Source of the DNA: Paraspadella gotoi
Lineage: Eukaryota > Chaetognatha
Assembly (NCBI GenBank): GCA_051294375.1
Contig: CM119271.1
Location: 8,980,120-9,044,119, forward strand
DNA: 64,000 nucleotides
Direction: 5' to 3'
The notes beneath the pieces are model-generated. The model did not search any database. It was not told the DNA's origin and was given only the letters and a program-made list of their open reading frames with translations. Position numbers and translations under genes: made by a program. Positions 54,855 to 64,000 of this stretch are shown here, one piece after another (the stretch's first letter is position 1; every line of letters begins with the position of its first letter).

Positions 54855-56234
54855 TCGCGTCGGCTTTTTGGGGTCAATGGCCAGTACGGGAAATCCTGGA
54901 TGGTCGCTTTGAGTTGTAAAAAAAAAAACATTTGCATTTTGCTGCAACTGGGTTTTTGTGAGAAAAAAAAAAGCATTTTCTTTGGCCAAACGGTTTTTTT
55001 GATATACCTTCGAAAATTAGTCCGGTTAGTGTTTGACATGACATCACGCCCCTACATGACTTATGGTACATTATGACTATTTTTGTTCACTTCACCACTT
55101 TGCAATGAAAAATGCTCGGCTGTTGTTACGAGACAAAAAGAATATGGTTGATCTGAAGAGTGTTTTCCCCCCCCCGTTTTGTTATCGATTCGTTATGACA
55201 CCTGTAGTACAGCCTTTTTTTTGAGGGGGGGGACGAAAAGCTGATTGGAATTATTTTTGACACTTAAGTGTTGCTAACCTCACCAAAAAATCTTTTTTGT
55301 CTAAGAAAGCTCTCATGACCGCGTTCACGAAATACATGTCTTCGTCTTTGTATTTATCATTCACTAAATTATCTCTCTTTTTTTTTACAAACTGATTCGG
55401 TGTGGTTTGCGTGTGCTATTTTTTTTTTCTCTTTTACCTGTACGTTTCTCAATTCATACGTTCGCATATTCGATCACTGTTTATGAGGGGAGTTGGGGGG
55501 GCGGAGAGAAGGAATTACCAGATTTGTATTTTTGATTCACTCAAATATTTGTTTTAAATGGTAATGGAGGGAGAGAGGGAGAATTTCGGAATTTGTCGCC
55601 TCCAAATGAACTAACTTCGGGATTTTTTGTCCGACTATGCACGTAGTTTCTGCTTTATGTTCAATGGGGGAAGGTTGAACTTGGTGCTTGCCATTACCAA
55701 AATGTACCTGCTTGTAAAACTTTTTCAGGTTTAGTCGTATTGCATATGGCGATTGGTATTTTTTTTATTTTAAAAATAATTTTTTGCAAAGAAAATATTA
55801 CTTTTTCGATAAATAATTAACCCTCGCCTTCTTTCGACAATCTTCAGTGTGTGATTGCAGATACTTTTTTTTTATTATGGTTTTTTGACGTTTATTATCG
55901 ACACTCATAAAATTTGCCTTTCGAGTTATGATCAAGGTTTTTCTTCCAGCGTAATCATGTTTTGATCCTTTTTATTAATATCTTTTTTCACCTTTAGGTT
56001 TTTTCTTAAATTTATTTTGAATGAAAGAGACTTCGTGTTCCTAGTAGCTGGGAGAAAACTAATCGTCGAGAAGTTAAGACAAAAAAAAATCGAAAAACTA
56101 AACTAACAAAACAAACGAGTATTATTCAAATACATAAAATCGGGCGATTTAAACCTACCTTTCCAGTTTCCACCTAAAACGAATGCGAGATACAGATACG
56201 GTGGTTTGGGGCGGATGACGTGGGTCTAAAAACT
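54855..56234. other. 1.4-kb AT-rich spacer
   Basis: Contains the MBOAT 3' UTR and the upstream region of the next gene. It is AT-rich with poly-T and G runs. I see no exon, RNA gene or interspersed repeat on either strand and no canonical AATAAA. Confidence 0.55.
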
Positions 56235-57431
56235 ATGGCGTCCGAGATATCCGGAAAACGACGCCAGCTAAAGTTGTCTAAAAAACCGGGCGTCCGTAGT
56301 CAGAATTACAAGGCCGTGATCGATGATATTACGGACGACGACACGGACGATTTTGATTTCAATGAGCCAGAGGAGGAAGAAGAGCACGAGGGCGAAGAAG
56401 ATGAAAATTCCGGCAGTCAGGTCATCCATGATTCTTTCCCCGGATTAGATTTGGCTTTAAAACGGCATACTGGCATAACCATTAACCGTATCTGCTATCG
56501 AAATCCCTGTTCGGAAATTCTTCCGTAAACGAGGAAGGGAAATTTGAAAGAAAAGCGCGAGAATGTCGGGGAACTTGCGCGGTTGACCCCGAATCCCTGC
56601 TTTTCAGAGCTTGGGTTGGGACGTCTTTACCAGCGCTGCCGCTGACGTCGCTTTTCGAAACATCGTGGACCGAGCGCTGACGGACGAGCAGCTCATCGGC
56701 CTCTTCGAGAATCTCAAGGTGAGCTCCGTCGAAGTTGACGCGCCGATTGGCGATCATCACTGAAGGCGCGTTGCAGGAGAGACCTCCTCGGGAGTCGAAC
56801 ACCAAGTTAAACCCCCAAGTGGAAAATTTGCGGCTATTTCGGTCCCTGGACCAGCAAGCCATTCAGGCCAAAAGCGGGTTAGTTTTTTGTTTTTTTTCTG
56901 TTCTTTTTATAAAAGTATTCGAGTGAAAAGGAGATTTGTAACTTTCTTTTTCGCTCAGAGCCTATTTCAAGGTTCTTACAGAGTTCGCCACTTTGGTCCC
57001 CGAGAGGCAAAAGGTGCTCAAGACCGAGGAGGAGTTAGATTTCGAATATAGGTGAGAGAGGGACAGAGAGTGAGACTCGGAGACACTGACAAAAGGATGG
57101 ACGGTCAGAGAGTCAAACAGGGACAGAGAGACTCCTAGTTAGAGCGGACACATACGTGAGACAAACTGACAAAGAGACAGACAATGAGGCAGTGAGTGGA
57201 GACAGAGTGACCGAAAAATGTATTGGATGACTTCAAACTGCTGGCCAAACTCACTCTCGGCGCTCCAGGGAGAAGGAGCGGGAGGATGAGGTGTGGAAGA
57301 CTCGATTCAAGGATGAAGAGAAAACCGTCGTCAAGAAAAAGATGCCGACCGTCATCATCGTCTTCATCGGCGTCGCTTGCGGCATTGCTCTTATTCTCAT
57401 CATCTCCTTGGCCGCCTACTTTGCCGGATGA
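56235..57431 (+). CDS. Unidentified tail-anchored membrane protein
   Basis: Exons 56235-56420, 56608-56718, 56777-56877, 56959-57051 and 57269-57431 give 217 aa. I do not recognise the family. The N-terminus is basic (SGKRRQLKLSKKPG) and then strongly acidic (about residues 30-60, DDDTDDFDFNEPEEEEEHEG). A predicted helical domain follows (about 63-150: LGWDVFTSAAADVAFRNIVD, then LTDEQLIGLFENLKERPP and NPQVENLRLFRSLDQQAIQA). Next is a charged helix rich in Glu/Lys and one hydrophobic segment at about 190-215 (PTVIIVFIGVACGIALILII), ending AAYFAG. A single C-terminal segment with no signal peptide implies post-translational insertion with the bulk in the cytosol. All splice phases agree. The exon 1 donor (CAG/GTCATC) is weak and is the least certain junction. 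Confidence 0.7.
57060..57215 (+). repeat. Imperfect GACA/GAGA simple repeat in an intron
   Basis: Purine-rich degenerate GACAGAGAG-type units fill most of intron 4 of the tail-anchored gene. They are not a coding repeat. Confidence 0.7.
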
Positions 57432-57659
57432 GACCAGTTGGTTTTTTTTCTGTTTTTTATTATTTATTTTTGTAACATTTCGTTTTTTTTTTTGCTCTTT
57501 TCGTCACGATACTGAATTTTTTTTTTCAAAATCTCATAATTTTTCTTTTTAAATCTCGAAATAGGACTTGATTTACATGGAGATTAAAAACTCGGATGTG
57601 CCATGAATTTTTCCATGACATTCAAACAAAAATAATTGTCACAATATTATTGGTTATTG

Positions 57660-57665
57660 AATAAA
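57660..57665 (+). promoter_or_regulatory. Polyadenylation signal of the tail-anchored protein gene
   Basis: AATAAA 229 bases after the stop and 98 bases before the SHANK start codon. The space left for a SHANK promoter or leader is short, unless SHANK has further 5' exons. The rest of 57432-57762 shows nothing else. Confidence 0.5.
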
Positions 57666-57762
57666 AAAGAACAAAAAATAGAACAAACACACAAAATGTC
57701 GGAATCTGTGAAATACTCTCGGAAAAAATCTCGTCCCCCTCGTAACCTTGGCTCGTGACGCG

Positions 57763-60700
57763 ATGGACGACTGCGAACGAGACTCCGGGATCGAGATGAT
57801 GGGCGCGGGGTTCGGCGATCGGGTCGCCGCGTCGTCGCCCGCCGCTGACCCGATCAAAGCCGACGCAGACGGAAGCTCCGGCGAACCGGGACTCTCCTCC
57901 GGTCCGTCGTCCGATGTCAGGGGCTCGGAGCCGCCCGCCCCGCGATCGCCGGGCCGCCGCGGCAGCGCGGATCGTCGTCGAGTCGAACGCGACTCCGGCT
58001 GCGTGGATCCTCCAGTCGCGACGGAAGACGAAGACGTCGTCTTCGTCCGCGTCTTCATTCACGACCAAAATCTTCAGCGGTGCCACAAGTTCCGTCTCGA
58101 CGAGACGGTCTTCGCCGCCAAACGTCGCGTCCTCTCGACTCTGGCCAAGGACCTCAAGGACGGACTCAACTACGGCTTCTTCCAGCCGCCGCACAATTTT
58201 AAAGCTGGCAAGTTTTTGCAGGAGGATCGCATGCTGCGCGAGTATCCCATGGCGGACAAGCCGATCGGCTATCTAGAGTTCAAGTACAAGCGGCGCGTGT
58301 ACAAGACCAGTCACGTCGACGAGCGTTATCATCGCCAGCTGCACGCCAAGGCCAACCTCAAGCGTTTCCTCGGCTACGTGGCCCAGGGCGTGCTGGAGAA
58401 GGTGACCAAGTTGACGGAGAAGGGACTCGACGCCAACTTTCAAGACGTCGACACTGGAGAGACGCCGTTGACGCTTTGCGCCGGCATCAAGGATCCTCGA
58501 GTCTGCCGCGACATGGTCTTGGCGTTGGTCAACGGCGGCGCTCATTTGGATTTTCGAGCACGGGACGGCGCCACGCCGCTGCACCGAGTGGCAGTGAGGG
58601 GGAATCGGGCGGCGCTTAAAGTGCTGCTGGAGCTGGGGGCTTCGCCGAACTATAAAGACTCGAAGGGACTGTCCCCGGTTCACTACGCCATCGCACCGGA
58701 GGTGACTAACTACAAATAAATTTTTTTTAGTTATTTTCCTAACTAAATCCACATCCATTTCCCTTCAGATCCACCCCGACTGCTTGGGGCTCTTGCTCCA
58801 CGACCACGCCCACGTTGGCTCTCCCGACCTCCAGGGCTGGTTCGAGATCCACGTGGCGTGCCGCTTCGGCTTGGCGCGCCACCTAGAGCTGCTCCTCCTT
58901 TACGGCGCCGACATGAACTCTAGGAACGACTCCGGCAACACTTGCCTCCACATCTGCGCGCTGAACAATCAAGAGGCCTGCGCCAAGCTTTTGCTGCTGA
59001 GAGGAGCCGACAAAAACTCGCAGGTAGCTAAGGGCGAGTTTTCGTCGCCCAATGAATGATCAATGGGGAGCGAAGTCACTAGTTCCATTTCTCGACCAGA
59101 ACTACGCCAATCACACTCCATTCCAAGTTGCCATCATCTCCGGAAACGACGCGTTGGCTGAGATCATCAAGAATCACCGCAGCGACGACGTCCTTCCCTT
59201 CGGCGTCAAACCCAAGTTCAACGAGAAGCGGCGAAGCGAGGCCGACGTCTCGCCGGGTAACTATTTTTTTTTTTTCGATCTTAAAATGATGGGTCATTTC
59301 TCATGATTCCGTATCAATTTTCATATTTTCATATCGGTGAAGTTTTCTTTTTCGTTTCACATTTAAAACCATCCCTCAACCTCCACCCTCTTAGCTTTGG
59401 TTCGTGGCTTATCGCGCACCAACTCGGAATCTCGTCTGGACCGCTTGACCCAGAATCCCCCGGCGCCGCCGAGTCCGAGTCCGAGCCAACACTCCCTGCC
59501 TCCCTTTTCCGGCAGCAACTCTTCCCGGTGTTCCTCGCCAAACATCGCTCACACCTCGAGACTCGTCTCGCCACAGGGTGAAGATGGGGGAAAAATTTTT
59601 ACTTTTAAAAATAGCGTCGCCTTGGTTTGGTTTTGTTTTATTTCATATTATTTAATTGCCAGGAGCTCTTCAAACTCCCTCCAAGGATTCTTCCTCCCAT
59701 TCTCCGCTGAGCAGCTCCAGCAACTCGTCGGGAAAGGGCAGCTCCCTCTGCGGCTCGCCGATCGCCTCCCGCCACATCGCTCGACGCCGCCTCCTCGATC
59801 ACCTCGCCTCCCCTTCCAAATCGCCGCGCAACAACAGCAACAACAAAAATCACACTGCCAACGGTCCACGGGCCAACCACAACAACGCCGCCGCCGCTAC
59901 TGCCACGGTAGGCCTCGGCGGGAGCGGTTCCAAGCCTCCGTTGTCCCCGCCGCTCCACCCTCTTCGCACCGTCCCTCCCCCGCGCACCGGTCCCCCGCCC
60001 CCTCGCACTGCCATTTGCACCAAGTCGTATTCCCCTCGTCGCGCGGGAGAGATTCGCTTGAACCGCGGCGACTTCGTCAAGCTGCTCGTCCTCGAGGAGG
60101 GGACGGGCGTCGCGTCGGGTCAAGTGCTCCGTGCCGACCTGGGCGTCGTCCAGTCGGGCACTTTTCCGGCCGATTGCGTCGAAGAGGTTGTTGTTAGGTT
60201 TTTTGAATTTCGAATGAACGCACACTAGTTTGCATGAGATTGTTTGAGCTTGGTCGTTGTCTCATGTTTTGCTAGGATTTGTTGTTTTTCTTTCTTTAAT
60301 GTCAACCTGGTTGAAAATTGAGCAATCGTTAAAAAGGTTTTCATGCCTAATTTTAGTTCGAATTTATACAATATACATCCAAATTCGATTCTGCACGTAC
60401 GTACATACATTCTACATATAGTCATGATACTCTATCCCGCTACTCCTCTCTACCCCTCAACCTGATTATGATAGAATGTTTATAATTTATTTTTATAAGG
60501 AACTTAAAAATACGTCATAAATATAGTAGTATTACTCAATTTCTTTTACATCTGCATGATTATTTTTCTTATATTTTTGCGTTAATTTAACTCTCAACCG
60601 TTTCTTTCTTGTCAGGTTCACCTCCGCGGTGGAGTCGCCATTTCCGATTCCTCAGCTCCTCCCTCCAAGAGACCCCAACCACGCTTCGAGAAGAAAGAGG

Positions 60701-63114
60701 TCGTCCTCAAAAAGTCTAAGGTCGGCTACGGCTTCATCCTCCGCGGACCCAAATCCCACAGCGGTCGGCTCGAGCATTTCCGGCCGACGGCGGAGATGCC
60801 GGCGCTGCAATACGTGGACGTGGTGGACGACGGCAGCCCCGCCGCCGAGGCCGAGCTCCGTCCCGGCGACTTCATCGTCGCCATCAACTCGGAATCGGTC
60901 GTTAACGCTAGCCACGAGTACGCCGTCAAGCAGATCAAAAAATCAGGCGCCAGCGTCACCATCAAAATTTTGCGTCTTGTCGAAGCGGAAGTCGAAGAGG
61001 CGACCCAGGAAGAGGACGAGGAAGAAACCGACGCTGCCCCTTCGACGATCAAATCCCCGCTAGTCGACGTCGCCGGAGCCATGACGCTTCCCTCGCGCGC
61101 CAGACTCTCTTCTTCGGAAAGTTTGGCCTGGAATGGCGCCAACCCGATCCCGGGAAACGAACGTCAATCGGTATCGATAGAAAGCGGCGCCGCCTCTAAG
61201 TTCGCTTCTATCAAAGGGCGTCACCGTCTCTCGTCGCAGAGGATGAGCGCCGCCGAGTTGGAGGCCATCATCGCTCGACACGGCGTAGCTACGGCCGAGG
61301 TCATCCACAAGAGCGCCTCGAATCAGGCGAAACCAGTCATTCCAGTCCCGCCTTTTCAAGGGACGCCGCCGACGCCCAGGGGAGGCGAGAAGGAGAGAGA
61401 CGTTGACGAGTGCGAAGTCCGCGAGAATTCTTTGCTGGAATCTCGAATCGACGAGGAAGTTGAGGATGGAAAGCATCGTTCCCCCGAAACAGAAAAAACT
61501 GATTTTAGCGAAGAGAAAAATGAAAAATTCTTTCAAGAAACAGCGTCCGTGGGCCAGATCGCTCTTCCCGATCCGGTGGCGCCACCGCCGACAATAAATA
61601 ACGAACAAGAAACCGTCAAATCGCCGTCTTCCAAACCCCAACTTTATCAGGATCCTCGAAACAATCTTCCGCCGAGAAAGTTGCCCGACGCTCGCGATCG
61701 AATTTCGTCAGACCCGCTCAAAGACTCGAAGAATTCGGAAAAGCCGGAGACGTTCGCCGAAGAAAAGGTCGTCGTTACCGTCGCGCCCATCATGGGCGAG
61801 CCGATCCGAAAGACTCAACTCCCTCTAACGCAGCTCGACCAAAACGGCGGAGATGGAGATTCGCCGAAGAAAAAACTCGATCCTCCGATCTACGTTGACG
61901 AGGCGTCCGTGGCGCTGCAGGCGCTCGATCACGCCAAGAAGATGAAGGAGTTCGACGAGCGACTGCGGGGAAAGTTCGCCGCCGCGGGGGCCGATCTTCG
62001 TTGCTTAGACGGCGCCGGTCAGGGCGGCACCTTGCCCGCTAATTTGGTTCGCGGGGCGGGTAAGCTTCCACCGGCCACTCCGACCGGACAGCAACACGTC
62101 GCCTCGCCAGGAATCAAAAATCGCAAGCCGACGGCCATGTCGTCACAAGTCCGCAACGTCTCAGCCTTCGGGACGATGAACGCCGCGCAGAGTCAATTCG
62201 TTCGTCAAGCGCTGACGCAGCAATTGAATCAAAACTCTCGCCTCAATCCTCGCGTTATGTCTCCGCCCGCGCGGTCGAGCTACGCCAAGAAAGAGGCGCT
62301 GGCCGCGCGGACGCAGCGCTCGAGGTCTGTGCCGCGGAAGGGCGCTGCCGTCGCCTGGCAACCGCAGGCTTTACCTCCCAGCGTCGTATCTCAGGAACTC
62401 GCCGCCGGTCAGATTCCGACCAATTTGGTTTACGGCGCTCCGGCGGAGATTTACCAAGCTCGCGCTTTCAACGGCGACGCTGCAGGCCCCGCCGTTTACC
62501 CACCCGTCGGATACGCCGTCGTGTACAATCCGTACGCGTCGCTCGCGCGGCCGACCACGACGAGGTTCGCGAACCCTATGTCCGTCGCCTACGGCACACT
62601 TCCCTCGAAAGTGGCGCAGTGGAGGCGGAATTCGGACGTCGCCTTCCAGACGTCGCCCTATCACGTTCTTTACGATTCCGTCACCGGCGCCTACTACGCT
62701 AGTCAATCCCCGTACGACCCTGCCGCCCCCGAACACGCCGTCGTTCAAATCCCCACCGCCGCCCCTCCCACGCAGTTCGTCAATCCTCAACTCACTTACG
62801 CCGTCGGCCCTTACCCGGGCAAAGAAGCCGACGTCGCCGCGGTCCGCGGGGCTGACGGTCGGATTTTCATTCCGGAGCCCGATTATCCCGGATCCGACGG
62901 GTACGGCAAGTCGGTCATAGGCCCGCTCTTTCCCGAGGGCGGCGGCGGCGAGTGCGGCAGCGGTGACTCTAAGGAGAACAACGGCGGGGTTCATAAAAGT
63001 CAGAAAAAGTCGGTGACGTTCTCGCCCTTCGTCAGCGAGACTTCTTTGGAGACTCCGCCCGAGAGCGATCCGAGAAAGACGGACTTTTGCGAAATCGACT
63101 CGATTCAACTTTAA
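57763..63114 (+). CDS. SHANK: SHANK scaffold protein (SPN, ankyrin repeats, SH3, PDZ; no SAM seen)
   Basis: Exons 57763-58701, 58769-59023, 59100-59256, 59395-59577, 59663-60186 and 60616-63114 give 1518 aa. The ubiquitin-like SPN domain is at about 95-175 (VFVRVFIHDQNLQRCHKFRL, GKFLQEDRMLREYPM). Ankyrin repeats span about 180-430 (DTGETPLTLCAG, DGATPLHRVAVRGN, SGNTCLHICALNN, HTPFQVAIISGNDALAEIIK). The SH3 is at about 628-684 (GEIRLNRGDFVKLLVLEEG). The PDZ is at about 712-810 (VGYGFILRG, PALQYVDVVDDGSPA, LRPGDFIVAIN). A long disordered proline-rich tail follows. The stop comes at 63112 with no C-terminal SAM domain, which SHANKs normally have; the last residues, DSIQL, fit a class II PDZ ligand. 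Known role: scaffold linking receptors to actin in synapses and epithelia. ATG 57763 is the first in frame after a GC-rich leader. Confidence 0.93.
60187..60615 (+). other. SHANK intron 5 (429 bp)
   Basis: This GT-AG intron separates the SH3 and PDZ exons. It is AT-rich and contains GTACGTACATACATTC repeats. Nothing else is seen. Confidence 0.8.
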
Positions 63115-64000
63115 AAAAATCGGGACGTAAAAAAAAAGAATATCAAAAAATTAATATTGCGAGTTTGGATCCAAATTAAAAAAAAAAGTAAAAGGCGTCG
63201 ACAATGCCCAAGGCCATACATTTATCGTAGATATAGTATTTTTATTTTCTGTTACCGTCTTTGTTGTTTGGAATTCGAAAAAGCGCACAAATAATTTTTT
63301 TGCGTTTTTAAACGAATCGCAAACCCTCTCTTTTTTTTAAAAAAAAAGAGCAATATTTTTTCCCCTTTCATTCAGCGTCTGTACTGTTAAATGGGATTAT
63401 TTTTTCTACATTTTTCCCGTCATTATTTACACGAATGTATTCGTCGCCTGACGATTTTTTTGATGACTTTTTTCCCGCCAATATTTGTTTTGACATGTTT
63501 TTTGTGAGTGAAACACCGCTTGAGGTCACAATCTCCCTGCCCCCCGATCAACCAGAGATTTTTTTTTACAATAAGGATTTGTCCAACGATCGCGAGTCTT
63601 TTTATTTTCGATCACAAAATCCAAACCCCTTGGGTTCGACGAGGATCTGTAGTGTATTTTTTTGAGAAACGGATCCGCGATCTTATTAACTGAAAATACT
63701 CGTTAACTAACTATATAGCAATCAAACTAGCGGAAACCAAACTAGTCTTTTTATTAGATATTTCGTAGGTACTATACTTTTTTCCGAATTTTATATATAT
63801 CCTGCCTAAAACGCCATTAGTTGGATTAAAGAAATCAAAATGGTAGAAATTTTTTCTGACAATTTTATCGCATTACATTTTTATTATTTAACATTTTATT
63901 TGACGAAATCAATGTTTTTTGCATGTTACTATTTTGTTTGTATCAATTTCTCATTGATTAGTTTGCTTTTTGTTTCGGCTCGCTCTGGGGCAATTATTTT
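63115..64000. other. SHANK 3' UTR and downstream sequence
   Basis: AT-rich with homopolymers. ATTAAA near 63826 is a possible polyadenylation signal. I looked for a SAM-domain exon on the + strand and saw none. The short open frame at 63435-63665 resembles no family I know. Confidence 0.55.

Noticed and set aside
57052-57268. The GACA/GAGA-rich stretch as a coding repeat of the tail-anchored protein
   Set aside because: Flanking exons join in phase across it with GT-AG ends, and the stretch contains stops in the gene's frame.

Overview
The window is nuclear DNA from an animal, most likely a small-genome invertebrate. The genes are split by GT-AG introns, most of them 50-500 bp, with GC-rich exons and AT-rich, poly-T/TC-rich introns and spacers. 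The gene set includes animal-type families: a SHANK synaptic-type scaffold, an MBOAT1/2-type acyltransferase, a TPC2-type channel and a C2H2 zinc-finger/AT-hook protein. I cannot name the phylum from sequence alone. Two runs of N, at 6479-6503 and 17423-17613, mark assembly gaps.

Layout. I recognise 15 protein genes and every one lies on the + strand: PI4KA (3' part, 1-3769); ACAD10 (4629-15911, 18 exons); a large protein with two nucleoside 2-deoxyribosyltransferase-like domains, each preceded by an EF-hand-like segment (19837-23382); a TPC2-like two-pore channel (26024-30755); an intronless zinc-finger/AT-hook gene (32698-34956); TMEM203 (35177-36024); YKT6 (36116-36804); DNAJB11 (37406-38606); TMEM222 (38976-40297); TRAPPC2 (40899-42551); RBM26/27 (42901-49304); HADH (50180-52025); an MBOAT1/2-like lysophospholipid acyltransferase (52724-54854); an unidentified tail-anchored protein (56235-57431); and SHANK (57763-63114). 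Gene-poor stretches lie at 15912-19836, 23383-26023, 30756-32697 and 54855-56234.

The functions are mixed. Several products act in secretory and endolysosomal membranes (PI4KA, YKT6, TRAPPC2, DNAJB11, TMEM203, TPC2, MBOAT). Two act in mitochondrial acyl-CoA oxidation (ACAD10, HADH). I see no evidence that they form one pathway, but the block 32.7-42.6 kb is very compact, with only 91 bp between TMEM203 and YKT6.

Repeats. At least three interspersed families are visible: a roughly 250-bp unit A that flanks a roughly 230-bp unit B at two places and occurs alone at a third; a 100-130-bp family C in three introns; and tRNA-like SINE remnants. The solo A copy is itself split by a 332-bp insertion bounded by a 9-bp target duplication. 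Long TC microsatellites all run CT-rich on the + strand, which is the sense strand of every gene.

The most interesting items are the duplicated EF-hand/deoxyribosyltransferase-like protein, the minisatellite that copies the TMEM203 5' splice site, the SHANK gene without a visible SAM domain, the tandem-duplicated ACAD10 exon 2, and the nested transposon insertion.
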